Below are positions 1 to 12,440 of a stretch of 64,000 bases of DNA, in pieces. The stretch is taken from NCBI RefSeq assembly GCF_000344685.1, contig NW_006920421.1:1-64000 (forward strand), in the 5' to 3' direction. Made by a program: the position numbers and the translations under genes. The DNA is from Gloeophyllum trabeum ATCC 11539 (Eukaryota; Basidiomycota; Agaricomycetes; Gloeophyllales; Gloeophyllaceae). Each line of letters starts with the position of its first letter. The stretch's first letter is position 1. Under the pieces are notes generated by a model, which was given only the letters and a program-made list of their open reading frames with translations, had not been told where the DNA came from and made no database searches.

Positions 1-799
1 CGAGCGATGGGGGTTTCGCGGGTTGGGTGCCTACCGAGATAGACTCAGGGAGCTTCAGAAGGGGGGACGCGATGCAACAGGGGAGAGATTTGACCCCTTT
101 CAGCCCCCACCGTCGATGTCCGTGCCGGCAAGGGAGATCGGTGGAGGCTGAATGGGAGGGTCTGGCAGCTGCGGTGCCTAAGCAAAGAGGCTCACAAGGG
201 TGGAAATAGGGTGCTGCAACAAAGAGCAGAGAGAGGGGAGCAATTCCAGCCCCCGCCGTCGCGGGTTGCAGGCCGTCGGCACACAAGCACCCGCAGGCGG
301 CCGCAGGGGGGGAGGGGGGTCCCGGTGGGTGTTTCAATGTTGACTGGGAGGTGCGTAAACCCCCTGCCAGATAGTCAGATCCATTCCATATGGGTAGAAT
401 TAGGCCTCTATGTATCAGATGATACCTGGGAGAAGGTCAGAAAATGGGCGGATGAGATTTGGAAACCAGACTACAGGCTTGTCAGCCAGTATTACAGACA
501 GTGTTATCATGTACACCCTGCTCATGAAGCAGATATCCGCGACGAGCGGCTAAGGTCATGGACAAAAATGGATTGCGAGTCAGTTCTCGCCGCGGGGACT
601 TACCGGATCGCCCTTCGAAGCTCCGAACTCCCGGGTTCCCGACGTATACCCCCCCTGCCCCGTAGCCTTCGCACTCGGATCCTTAGGCCCCGCGCCATCG
701 CTACCGTGACGTATCGATACGCCAACCCAACGCCCCCGCTCGCTGGCACCTCGCAGCTCGGCATCCGGTACGGATGTCAAGTCATCATCATTGAGTCAA

Positions 800-1520
800 A
801 CCTTCTGGTCGAGAGCCAGCCCCGGCGCGTGTTCTTCTGCGCAAACGTCCGATTCCTCAACCAACGCCCAGACCCGTGCTGCGAGAGCTCGCAGACCAAG
901 TCTGGGAGTAAGCCGAGGTTCCGACGTCGGCTACAGTGTTGCTGTGAGGGCATCCGACGCATGCGTGCGCAGACAAGAGGACACTGCGGTGCGCAGGCGT
1001 GCACCTCCGGTCCTGCTACCTGAGAGCAATATCATGGTGAGCCAGTGTCGCTACCTGATGTCCACGACGTAGTGGAACGTACCATATTACCATCATGTCG
1101 CGGTCACCCAGATTACCCGACAACCGATCGTTTTGAGCATCGTACATGGAAGTTCCGACGCTCGTGACGGACACGGACCTAGCAAGACTGGCGTGAGATG
1201 GAGCCTCAATAAAAGGGGTGAGCGCCTGTCGCTCGCCAGGCGAAGAGTGAGGCTTACGATCATGTAGAGTCGGGACATCTGGACCGCCCGCGAAAGCACT
1301 GACCAAGGACTCGATGGATAGCGCATTGGTAACCGAGACGAAACACGCGACGCAAGATACGAACAACGTACGAGACGCTGAATGTCAGCCATGCTTCAGC
1401 GGACTTGTCATCACATCCAGGTACGTCCAAGAAGAGCGTGGCTGCAGAGATTTATAAACCATGTTGTATCCCAAAGACCCACCCCGTTGCTCATCGTCGC
1501 TCCATGTCTGTGTCCCTATC
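800..1520. repeat. diverged tandem duplication, copy 1
   Basis: Blocks recur about 865 bp downstream in the same order: TCCTGCTACCTGAGAGCAA at about 1012 and 1889, CACGGACCTAGC at about 1170 and 2039, and GACTTGTCATC...CAGGTACGTCCAAGAA at about 1403 and 2262. Between these anchors identity is low. Neither copy has an intact reading frame, so this is an old duplication of non-coding or pseudogene DNA. Confidence 0.6.
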
Positions 1521-1659
1521 CCGCGGGCCAGTGTCTGCGACGGTGATTTACTACATCGCGAGACGTACCACGAGACTTGCGCCCTCCCATCGTTTACCTC
1601 AGACACCTCTGCTGCTCCGTCGGTCTTGCACCCGCTTCCTTCGACGCTGTGGCGATCCA

Positions 1660-2340
1660 GTCACCAGTTTCCGGATCGCGCACACCTCCACAATATGCCT
1701 CGACGTACATCCGAACTTCAGACGCTTGCACGCAGGAAAGCGCACCAGGGCTGGCGCGCTTGACAGATGCGGCGCGAGGACGATCACCTGACGTCCCTCG
1801 GAGCGAGAGACTTCCCCTACGGCGCCAGGGTGCGCCTCGGCATCCGTGCGCAGACGGTAGTACGACAACTACACCGGCGCGCGAGGCAGTCCTGCTACCT
1901 GAGAGCAAGATCGTGGTGAGCTATGATAGCCGCCGCACTTTCGCGGCTTGCGGGATCCTTTCCTCATAAATTGTTGAACTTACCGCGGGGTTCCCGCTCC
2001 GTGCGTCGTATATTGTGGGCGCCTGCGTCGGCGGCGTGCACGGACCTAGCGAGACTAGGTCAACCCAGAGCATAGGTCATTCTCCGGGAGAAGGGTGAGA
2101 CTTACCTGCCTTTCAGAGATCATGTGGACGTTCGGAGGTTGACAACCGAGTCGGCGAAACAGTCGGGAGGGCTGACGAAGGATTAGGCATTGAAGCGGGG
2201 CTCGATATCTGGCGCGACGCGCGGTTGGAACGATACGCACGAGAACCCTAACCTGAGGCGACTTGTCATCGCATTCAGGTACGTCCAAGAAAAGCCGTGG
2301 CTGGAGACATATTTAGATCGTCGCCGCGACTCTGCAAGGC
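1660..2340. repeat. diverged tandem duplication, copy 2
   Basis: Second copy of the block described for 800-1520, offset 860-877 bp. The changing offset shows several small indels between the copies. Confidence 0.6.
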
Positions 2341-3286
2341 GTTGTCGGGACCGATAAACTTCCGCCGCACCACTGATGGGTTACAGCACCGTGAAACTCC
2401 TGCTAATTTCGGAGCGCCGTCGAGTAGACCCGTCCTCGAGTACTTTCGCTGCGATACGTCTGCATAACTCCAGAGCGTACCGGAGTAGTCGTGTGCCCTC
2501 CAGGAAGAATGTAGAGACCGTCAGCACAGACGGGAACCTTCGTCATGTTTCCTGGTCTTGGCGGGGGAGCGTGGGGCGGGTCAAATCAACAGAACAGGAA
2601 ATGATCTTGCCCACTTTAGATAACGACGGAAGCCGCCGGGAGAAGCACTGGACGATCGGCTTCCAGTGAGCGTAAGCCAAAATGACTGTCCCCGCTCGAT
2701 GCGATAGCGACGCCAGACGAGCCGCCGAGACTCGGAGGGCTCGAGCTATTGGGATATCCGCGCGAAAGGAAGAGCTTACGCTAGGATTGCTGACGGAGAT
2801 ATCACGAGCGCGGAGGGAGGGTAGCAGACGTGCCGAATGTTAGAGTTCCGCAGACGCGAGTCAATTGCCGGACGGTCGATGGACGTGCTTACTGAGAAGT
2901 CCAAGTACCTCCGAACCCGTCCGAGACCGCGATGTTCCCGACGCCGACTCTCTCTCAGTTCGCGCTCTGCAACGCAATGAAATAAAATGTATTTTGAGAC
3001 AAAAGCCTTTATCAGATACCTGCACAGGCGTCGACGTATCAGATATGATGCTGACGCAGGGAGGAGCGAGGATGGAACGAGTCGCAGAAGATCGCAGGCA
3101 AAAGTCCAGAGCACACGAGTGACGTCAGCCATCAAACGTACGTCAGCCAGTGCCGTGCACCGAACGCGCTGCATCTCCACCGACCACGCGCGTCCTTAAA
3201 GTCCCTCGCGCGTCGCCAGCCGACCGCTCTCCTCATCGTCCAACACATCCCGCACACATCCACCCCACCGCCTCCCGTCCTCACCG

Positions 3287-6200
3287 ATGTCGACGGTGAA
3301 GCGCTTGCTCTCCAAAGTCACCCCGACGCACCGACGGGCCGAGTCCGTTGCGAAGGACATCAACGGCCAGGACAAGGAAAAGACCGCGAACGGCGCCACC
3401 AAGGCACAGCACCAGCAGGAGAAGGACAAGCAGCACGCCGCGAACGGCGACGCCCACGCCAATGGCCACCACGGCCGGTCGAAACGGAGCGAGTCGTTCA
3501 CCGAGATGAAGGTGCATCGGCGGGAGGACCGGGCGGGCCACGACGAGGAGGAAAGGAAGGAGAGGGAGAGGAAGAGGCTCGAGGCATACGAAGCGGTATG
3601 TCGGTCTGTTTCGTAACTCTTATTTTCGCTGACTTGGATACTCAGGACCCGCTGAAAGCCCACTATGGGCATATGACCGTGCATCTCAAGCCCGGAGGTA
3701 CCGGTCATTTCCTGTCCACCTCGTACAAATGGCTGACGCGAACTGCAGAGCGACAGAGCCTCCATGACATCGCCAAGATGCAAGTCGGCTCGCCCGTGCG
3801 CTTCCGCGCGCGTATCCACCATTCGCGAGCCATCAGTGCGTCTCTACTCCCACCCTCCGTGCTCTTCTCCCTCACCGTCCTATGTACAGGCTCGAAAATC
3901 ACGTTCATGGTCTTCCGGCACCAGCTCCATACCATCCAAGGCGTCCTCACGGTCGAAGACGGGGTCGTCTCGGATAACATGGTGCGCTGGGCAGAGGATC
4001 TGCATCGCGAGTCGATCGTACTCGTCGAGGGCAAGGTGCATGCGCCGCAAGAGGCCGGCCAGGATAAGGTCAAGAGCACGACCATCCACGAGATTGAGAT
4101 CAAGATCGAAAAGGTGAGCGAGAATCGCTGTTTGATGGGTATTCGGACCAGCGCCAACATACTCGTAGCTCTACCTCATTGCTGAACCCTCGGCGACCCT
4201 CCCATTCCAAGTCGACGACGCGTCGCGACCTTTGGAATATTACAAAAACGTGCGTTGCTTCTACAATATCTACATACATCATCCGCTTACCCCTCCCCTC
4301 TCAGCAGGACGCGCACTTCACCCGCGTCGGCGAACGCACGCGCCTCAACCACCGCGTCCTCGACCTCCGCACGCCCGTCTCGCAGTCCATCTTCCGCATC
4401 CACTCCGCCATCGTCAACCTCTTCCGCGAGTTCCTGCGCGCAAAGGGCTTCACCGAGATCCACTCGTCCAAGTTCCAGGAGGGCGCGACCGAGTCGGGCG
4501 CGAGCGTCTTCCGCGTCGACTATTTCCGCCGGAACGCGTTCCTCGCGCAGAGCCCGCAGCTGATGAAGCAGATGTGCATCGCCGCGGATATGGAGCGCGT
4601 GTTTGAGGTGGGGCCGGGTGAGTGAGGTGTGATACCGCTGTGAGGGGATATTCGACTGACGAGTGCGATTAGTGTTCCGCGCGGAAAATTCGAATACGCA
4701 CCGCCATTTGACAGAGTTTACGGGGCTGGATCTCGAGATGGCGTTCGAGGCGGACTACCACGAGGTCATGAACCTCATCGACGAGATGTTCCTGTACATC
4801 TTCAAGACGATCTATCGGGACTACCGCGAGGAGGTGCGGGTCTTCCTTGAATCCGCGTCCTTGATTGGTCTAACCGAATTCTATGGTAGATCGACACCGT
4901 GAAGCAGCAGTTCCCCCACGACGACCTCGTAGTGCCCGACGAGACTCTGCGGCTCAAGTACGCAGACGGCATTCGGTTGCTGCGCGAGGACGGGTGGAAG
5001 GAGGAGGACGGGACCGAGCTGACGGAGGAAGACGATCTGAGCACGGCGGCGGAGCGGAGGCTCGGGGCAATTGTCAAGGAAAAGTATAATACGGATTATT
5101 ATATTCTCGGTACGTCTGCCTCGTTCGTTACTGCGAGAACGCGGGGTACTTATGCGCGCGGGCAGACAAGTTCCCAGCTGTTGTGCGACCGTTCTATACC
5201 ATGCCCGATGCGGAAAACCCGGTACAGTCCGTCGTGCGCGTGCGTCTTCACCGTCGGCTGACCACACTGTCTTGCTGCAGAAATTCTCCAACTCGTACGA
5301 CTTTTTCATCCGTGGCGAGGAGATCCTGTCCGGCGGGCAGCGTATCCACCTCGCGGATATGCTCATCGATCGCATGAAGGAAGCCAAAATTAACCCGGAT
5401 AGCATGAAGGACTACGTCGACGGCTTCAGGTGGGGATGTCCACCGGTGAGTATACGCTGCATCGTTATTTGCGTACCGATGACTGACGGCGTCGGCCTTA
5501 GCACGGCGGAGGAGGTATCGGCCTCGAGCGAGTGGTTATGCTCCTCTTGAAGCTCGGCAACATCCGCTGGGCGAGTCTATTCCCTCGCGATCCGAAGAGC
5601 TTCCCCGCTACGGAGAAGGAGATCGCGGAGGCTGCGATGGAGATGGCGCAGAAGGCGATCTTGAGCGGGCCCAAGTCGCATACGTTCCATGACAAGAGAC
5701 CGCATACTGACTTGCCGCCGCTCGAGAACGTGAGTTCTGTCTGCGATAATGTGGGCGCGCAGTACTGACATACGTCACAGCTCATCGCGGAATACGGAGA
5801 CGCCACGAACACGTCGTGGGTGGACCCGGCGTGGACAGTATGGCGGCACGATATCACCGGCGCCGCCATCGGTTACATCCCCTCGGACGGTTTCGCCGTC
5901 GCGTTTGGCAACCCTCTATGCGAGCACGACCAGATACCCCAAGTCGTCCGCGCGTACCTCCACTACCTCGAGCAGCTGAAGCTCAAGCCCGTATGGTGCT
6001 GCATCGACCGCGAGACGGAACAGTACCTCGCGCACGACCTCGGGTGGAGCGGGATCATCGTCGTTGCGGAGGAGCGGCTCAACCCGGCGGAGGTGCACCC
6101 CGAGGACGACAAGAACTTCAGGAGGAAGATCCACAGAGCCGAGCGGGACGGCGTGAAGGTGACGGAGGTGGATCACTTTGACGACGACCTGCGCAAGGCG

Positions 6201-6888
6201 GTGGACCAGCGCCTGAAGGATTGGCAGTCGAATAGGAAGGGGGAGCAGGTCCATCTTACGGGTGTCAGACCGTTTGATGACATGGCCCACCGGAAGTACT
6301 TTGTGGCGCATGACAAGGAGGGCAAGGTACGTTGTGTTGCTTATTCCTGCTCAGGGCAATGCTGATGCGACCTATCGGAAGGTGTGCTGCCTTGTCGTGC
6401 TCGCGCAGCTGGCCGCGAGGCACGGTTTCCAGATCAAGTGGGCCCTCGAGTTCCCTGGCGCGCCGAACGGAGCCATCGAGGTCTGTTCATTTAATCTCCT
6501 GTTCATTGCCTGCTATTGATGTCGCGCTTGCCTAGTATATCCTCTGGCACGTCATTCGAAAGATGGGCAACGCGGGCGTGCGCTCCGCCACTTTCGGTGC
6601 TGGCGCGAGGGATAGGCTGGAACGCGCCGACAATATCGGCGGGTTCAGGATCCGGACGTTGGAGAAGACGTACAACGGCCTGTCGTCGTCATTCAACCTC
6701 CTGAACAAGGGCGACTTCCGGAGCAAGTTTGGCACGCATCAGGAACCGGTGTGTCGCCTGTCACCTTGTGCTGTCAGGCATCTTATGCTAATCCCCCGGT
6801 TTCGTAGCTATATATTGCATATCCCAAGGGCGGCCTCGGCGTAAAGGGCATCGAGGCCATCATGAACGTCGTCAAGAAGGACAAGTAA
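3287..6888 (+). CDS. erdS: AspRS-DUF2156 fusion, ergosteryl-3-beta-O-L-aspartate synthase (ErdS-like)
   Basis: Spliced from 15 exons: 3287-3595, 3646-3697, 3749-3835, 3890-4113, 4169-4249, 4305-4617, 4673-4833, 4890-5109, 5166-5221, 5281-5445, 5502-5729, 5781-6326, 6382-6480, 6536-6748, 6808-6888; all phases close to give 944 aa. Residues 1-103 are a Lys/Glu-rich extension. An OB-fold anticodon-binding domain follows (FRARIHHSR), then the class II aspartyl-tRNA synthetase core with QSPQL, motif 2 ([15 protein letters not shown], about 357-371) and motif 3 ([10 protein letters not shown], about 558-567). From about residue 633 a DUF2156/aminoacyl-tRNA transferase domain is fused ([40 protein letters not shown]). 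In known ErdS enzymes the synthetase makes Asp-tRNA and the DUF2156 domain moves Asp onto the 3-OH of ergosterol. The architecture is seen; the sterol activity is inferred. Two early introns (3698-3748 and 3836-3889) are 3n long and stopless. Confidence 0.9.
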
Positions 6889-8125
6889 ATGTGTCTGGGT
6901 CGGGGGCTGTATTATCTACACTATTTTCTTTATTCTTGGAACCGCTTCACTCACGATGTAGAAGATACCTCTGTGCGGCATTGCTTGTTACAGGTCCGAA
7001 GATTTGTTACCCCTTGTACTCTAGATGCGATCTAATGCTATCCATATACACGATATCGTACTATATTGATTGGAATAAACGTCTTGGCCTGAATACTGCG
7101 TGATCATAGCGCGACGTCCTTGAAGAGTGTCTGCGGGATGGCGGGATGCCACAGTGGCTGCTTGGTTATGGTGGCTGTTACCTTCGTACACTCGACAGTA
7201 ACGGTCTACATGGTCTGAGACCCAAATCATACCGGCGTCCTCCTACAAACATTTTTCCGTCTTTTGTTACTGCGTCTGCAAGGCCTAGCTGCCTTTTCTT
7301 CTTCATTTCGAGTTTTTCCACTATCGCAAAACGGTTCGGAGAGCTCCTGGGTCGGATTCATTCCAAGCCTGTCGTATGCGGAAGAGGGTTCAGGCGGACT
7401 TAACCGTTACGAGCAAGATATCGAGGTCTTAAAGTTCTATGCTACATATGGATTATCATAGGCGACTTCGTCTGCCTCGTTTATGCGGAGTTATGAACAC
7501 TGCCGGTGGGTCCATTGTGTACCTCTGCAGTCGACAAGGCATCAGTCATTGAATCCTCACGGATCTGAATCTTCAAACACAGTTATCTCCGCCGCATTCA
7601 AATGATTGATGTTGCTAATACACCAGCCACCCACGTATCGGGTGGGTTATCACCATCAGTAATGCATACAATTGCTTCATCGGTCCATTGACGACTTTCG
7701 TCGCGTGTTGGTGCGAGCATTCCGCAGGCGAGGCATGTGGTTCCATTGGAAAGGGACGGAAGATGCCTACAACATTCTGCAAGGATGACTAGTGGCATGG
7801 AGTATTCACGGCGCTGAATTCATAGAGCATTGTCTCCTACCCGGCAGGTTCACGTCTGTTCGCATCGCGTCTGCACCGAAACCCCTTCAGCCACCTCTCG
7901 AAGAAACATATCGTGGATACGAGGCTGTCGTATTGAGTTAGCCGCAGCAGCTGTTGGCGTGCTGCCCCTCTCATATGGGCAACCGCCACACTGGGCAGCG
8001 ACACGTAGGGAACAGTGAGAAATCGTATTTCGACACTTATCGCTGATGCTCCTTTACAAGTGGCGTCGGTAGCACCCCCGCTTTCCTTGGCGGAATGAAA
8101 GAACTCCTTCCCAGGAAAGTCGCTC
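6889..8125. other. intergenic, erdS 3' end and flank of duplicated block A
   Basis: No gene supported. From about 7610 the DNA matches the 3' flank of the F-box units: the stretch around 7611-7660 (CACCAGCCACCCACGTATC...GGTGGGTTATCACC) recurs at about 12962-13010 and, reversed, at about 41765-41820. Short open frames here are broken and not shared between copies. Confidence 0.55.
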
Positions 8126-8751
8126 GACTCGAGGTTGGGGAGCTGCTGGAGAAGCTATAACACTTCACCGGTGATGGTGGAGACGTAGGCGCCTGTGATC
8201 CGCAAACTGGTTATGGATGGCTGAGCAGCACTCGGCACTCCTCAAAGTCGAAGTTTATAACGTCCAGCCACTTAGATTTCAGCGACACGAAGCAGAACAG
8301 GTCTACGCGCTCGTCGCGGTCCACTCCTCTTGATCTCACGCGTCTCCAAGATCGACGCCCCCCCTTTCCTTCGTCCATCCGACGCCCGTAACGCCTCTGA
8401 TGTGGTCTTCAAGCTGAGAGACCGTATGCGCGATATCTGGTTCATCACCACGGCCAGCTTTCTCCTATCTGCCTCTGTCGACAATGACCTGGCTATGGCG
8501 ACGGGCAAACGCAGTGTGCACGCTAACATCGTCCTCACCGAGTCCAAGCTTCCCATCCATATACTCCTCCAGTGGGTTGCGTTGTGCACCGCTTCCCGCC
8601 AGCTGCGACATACGTGGGCTGCGGCGAGCAACCCGGTTTCACTCGGTGGCACGATGGCCCCCGTCGTAGCATCGATACCGTCCCCCGCCGCGAAGGTGAC
8701 AATCTTCGAGATCAGCTCGTAGGAGAAATTAACGAAGTTGGTGCGGGACAT
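8126..8751 (-). pseudogene. F-box/LRR pseudogene, copy A
   Basis: Minus-strand relic of the B-E family. The 5' part is well preserved: ATG at 8751-8749, the F-box-like segment (NFSYELISKIV, then HVCRSWREAVHNATHWRSIW) and the start of the LRR region. Compared with copies B-E it has an extra base near 8325 that shifts the frame after ILET, a lost base near 8200 at the LLSPS position, and an in-frame TAG where the others have Leu. Homology stops near 8126, at the LPNLES position, and continues directly into DNA that in copy B lies about 0.6 kb beyond the stop. So the LRR 3' half, acidic tail and proximal 3' flank were deleted. A leader intron (8778-8837) and CCAAT element are still present. Not expected to make a functional protein. 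Confidence 0.85.
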
Positions 8752-8988
8752 GGTAGGTGTTCGATGGTTGGTCTGCGCTAGAGAGGATTTAATCAGTGTT
8801 TGCACCGAAATTCAGGGCAGTACCATAGAGGACGTACGGTATAAGGATTGTTATGTGATTTGGGCTTAGGCGGCCAATAGGTGACGATATACGGAAAGCA
8901 GATATAGTGCGGTTATGGTGGAACGCAAGTCGAAAGGAACAATGTCTATCGCTGAAAGAAGGGGGGATGGCGTTCTAACTGTACAGTG

Positions 8989-9007
8989 CTTGTATGCTGC
9001 TGATTGG
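8989..9007 (-). promoter_or_regulatory. shared CCAAT element, copy A
   Basis: CCAATCAGCAGCATACAAG on the minus strand, identical in all five units, 256 bp upstream of the pseudogene ATG. It contains a CCAAT box; the role as a promoter element is inferred from position and conservation. Confidence 0.6.
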
Positions 9008-11399
9008 ACGAGAGCGTTCCCACGCCACTCGCCCGCCCTCCATTGTCCGGCCAGTGGCGCACTGGCACCAATTGACGCATCAATACTCTTGCAAGTTGCA
9101 AGCGTTCTGCTCATGGGGTTGCTCAGTGCCCTGGTTATATTTGGCGGCCTCAGACCCTCAGACTGTCTCCTTCTCAAAGGCAAGCTCTGGGTATCCAGTC
9201 TGACCGTCCATATTCCTTGGGACAGTCTCGGTCACGAACACGCGAGATACGAAGCTCCTGCCGTTCGCAGTCCACTTTATAGGTCACCACTGCTACAATA
9301 GAAGAGCTCTCCACCAAGAACAAGACACTGTTTGCTGCGTCTCTGGCGTATGGTGCGATTCATGATATTCTACATTCGTCCATGCGCTGACAAGTCCTTT
9401 CCAAACCGTACAGGGAATAGCTTTGGTCCTGGGCGAGCAGCATGCTATCTTCCCGAACCGTATTTTCACTTGTGAGGTTCACCTTGCTTAATCTCCAGGT
9501 GGAAATGCGGGTTCTCTGGCAACGACCATTGAACGGCAGGATACCTTATCTCCCGTGAACTGACTGGTGAGCATTTCCATTGGTCTGGTACAGGTCACCA
9601 TTGTTCATGAGTCATGGTCATTCACAGGGACGGCTGGCAAGTGAGTGACGCTGGGGCTAATATTTATTTCCGCTGACGACACGATGTGTGTAGACGACAG
9701 TGTGCTCAACGATAAAGATTGCTGGCAGCAGAGTCCCCGCTGCTCCCGATTCTGAGGTGCCTGTGAGGTGTATTTGCGCTACTCAATTCTTACCGTGCTC
9801 ATTTTTTCGCCTGCTTCTTCGGAGTTCTTCCTGTCCGCCCGGAGCGCTGCGCATTTGACGTTTATCGTGGCGAATGCGTTGGCTCATCCAACATGCTCTC
9901 CGCTTGCCACCACGTTAGCTCTTCTCAACCACGCGATCCAAATCCCCTATGCCTTTGTAATTGTAGGATGCTATGGTGTAAAATAATATTGGTTTCTCGA
10001 AGGCTTTGTGACCACTTCCTGTGCACTTTTGCAATTACATGCGTTTCTTTCCTTCCTCATGTAGCCTCATGGTGTATTTGGTGATGCGTCTCGATGGAAG
10101 AGATTTTTCTCTCCCCCAGAATTGCAGCTGGAGTTCTTCAGGGTAGTGATCAAATCCCTTGGCGCATGGTCTGTTCTTTGGCACCCAAAGACCGGCCACA
10201 CGCGAACACTTTATGGGTGATGTTTTGCTGATTCGCTGAGGACTCTCATCAGATGACGTTCGCAGTCGCATTCGGGAGTTATGATCTCCCATCCATGAAA
10301 CATGTCACCCTAGCATCTGCTCCCGTCATCCCTATTTTTGCGTGTACACGCCCAGTCGCTGTCCACAAGTCTCGCTACCTGAACTCCCCGTTTATGATCC
10401 TCGAGAAGGACATTAGTACAACACACCATCCGCCCTGGAACTATACTTAGCAAATGTAATCAAAAATCGTAGTCTCCTATTGACTCTGGAACCATATACA
10501 CACGTGTTTGTACCCCAGACATCTCGAGCTTCTTCGCGGTCACCCAAAACAACCATCCGACCATCGCTACAGCGCTCACCCCCCCAAACCTGAGCACATA
10601 TCCACGCCATCCCAGAGCTCGGTGTTCGGCCCGTCACACACAAGCGGACGACGAGTCTGTAGATTGGACCGGTGAACAGTTGGTTAGTGGCTCAGGACGG
10701 GCCCGAGAAATGGCGGAGGAAAGGTAAAAGTGAAAAGGGCACCGGGGTAAACATAAGAGGCAGACATAGCGCACGTCGACCCGCACCGCTGCGCCACGCG
10801 AAACTCCGAAACATGTGAACCACCTCGAGCAGATGTGCGGGACGGATGGACGGGTTGTCGAAGGCGGGACGGTCAGGAGCGGGAGAGGAAGGACAGAAAA
10901 GAAAGAAGACGTCGAACAGAGACGACAGGGAGAGGGAGGAGGAAAGGTGGGGCGGGGGAGCGCACGTCGGCCGCTAGGAAACAAGCACCGCGCGTTCACC
11001 CGCGAGGCGTCCTGCAGAGCAGTCGGCTCGTTCGTCCCAGGAAGCGAAGAGGGGAAGTGCAGGAGGCAGACGGAGCAAATGATAAAGAATGTTAGGTCCG
11101 AAACTTGTACGCGCTGCATATATCACCGCATCACGCGAGCGAGCACTGAATGTCACTGCCGTACAGTACGTACCATAGCACAAATCGAACCAAGAGGGTA
11201 ATGCCCTTCACGAGAGCGTGGATGCATTCGCCCGGGCTAGTTAACGCTAGCGGGTGACTAGGCCTGACCTTGGACTGACGCCGGAAGGGAGGGGAGAGCT
11301 GGGGCTCGGGAGCGGGGAGGCAAAGCCAAGCCGTGTGTGAAAGCAAGAGTGGGAGTGCAACGGTGAGACACAACAGGAGACTTGAAGGTTCCACTCTCG
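9008..11399. other. gene-free flank of unit A
   Basis: No gene supported. 9190-9460 matches 23500-23780 upstream of copy C, and about 9740-10080 matches 16770-17060 upstream of copy B (GTGCCTG..AGGTGT..., CTTGCCACCACGTT...). These show that the duplicated unit reaches at least 1.2 kb upstream of the F-box gene. Frames at 10.6-11.1 kb are low-complexity and are not accepted. Confidence 0.5.
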
Positions 11400-12440
11400 G
11401 AGTCGCAGATGGCACGGTGCTGAGGCTCGCGGTTGACGGCCACGCAAGTACGCACCCGAACTCGCCGCCAGTGATTCCTCTGACAAGAGCCGCGGCGAGC
11501 CAGCGGATGCGGGGGAGACTCGCGAGTACGAGGATAACACATCCGATCATCTTCCAGCCACTCTCACGCACCTCTGCGGAAACGTCTTACGAGGACGGTT
11601 CAAGGCTGAGGGATGTGGGCGACGGTAGCTCAAGTGGGTGCCGGCTCAGGGAGGATACTTACGGGTAGTGGGAAGCAAGCGCGTGTTGATTGTTGCTGCC
11701 AACTTCCGTTGCGTCGTACGGCACTCGACACGGCCTACGGGCCTCAGGCCTCGGGATCCATGCGAGCAATTGTAATACTGGAGGGCTGATCAGGAGGACA
11801 GGCGCGTTTCCGTTGAACGGGACGTGAGCGTTACGGGCCGCGTACTGCATTGCATGGTGCAGGGACCGGACGTGCAATGGCGCCAGAGCATGTGCGCATT
11901 CTTCGTGGCGGGGAAGTCGACGGCAGAGTCACAGATACCACGAGAGCTAGGAGAGGCAGATGACCTGCGAGGAAGCGGCCGGGGGAATTGTATGCGAGCT
12001 GTCCGCCACAGCACCTCTCAGGCAAGAAACACAGAAGAGACAGAGCAAGTGGTGGCAATCACCAGAGTACAAGGAATGGGTCAGAACATAACCCTGCTTT
12101 CGCCGATCCCTCTCAGGAATCTCCACGGAGAGCTCCGTGAAGGATTCGAGGGTGGTATTGGGGTGAGGCACGACAATAGCGTGGAACGGGCTACGATGCG
12201 GAAACTGCCTGTTCCGGGCGGCACTTGAGGGAGCTCGACAAGTCGGCGACCGAGTTCAGGTAGACGCTCGACGGTTCCATTGATGGAGTACAGGTGGAGA
12301 GAATCAAGAAAGAACGAAGAGGGAATTATGGCAGGGCTGATCAGAGAGGAAGGACCGTTTGCATTGAAGAGCCGACTCTCGTGCGCGAATGCGATTGGTG
12401 GGAGGTCAGACGAGCGTTGTGGCGCAGAACAATTTGCTTC
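11400..12440 (-). repeat. second duplicated block, relic copy 1
   Basis: Homologous to 17360-18500 and, in reverse orientation, to about 36040-36900. Anchors on the minus strand: CCACAACGCTCGTCTGACCTCCCACCAATC, ACCGTCGAGCGTCT, TGAGAGGGATCGGCGAAAGCA, then a TTGCGTGGCCGTCAA segment. Translated pieces such as GYVLTHSLYSG and GCVLAWPS are partly shared between copies, hinting at an old gene, but every copy carries stops or frameshifts and I do not recognise the family. Confidence 0.55.

Larger units (their letters stand above)
1..3286. other. gene-free stretch upstream of erdS
   Basis: I can support no gene here. A 1-1020 frame is open on the + strand from a GTG, and its lower-GC middle (about 360-560) reads like protein (SIWVELGLYVSDDTWEKV), but there is no convincing start, family match or splice context, so it may be a decayed transposon or gene fragment. 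The rest is a diverged tandem repeat (listed separately) and the erdS promoter and leader. No TATA box is obvious within 100 bp of the erdS ATG. Confidence 0.5.

Noticed and set aside
211..1023. 270-codon plus-strand frame from a GTG
   Set aside because: Non-ATG start, mixed composition, no family or splice support; only a small middle part looks protein-like.
10634..11119. 161-codon minus-strand frame
   Set aside because: Low-complexity Ser/Pro/Leu composition, no motif, and not kept in the paralogous flank.
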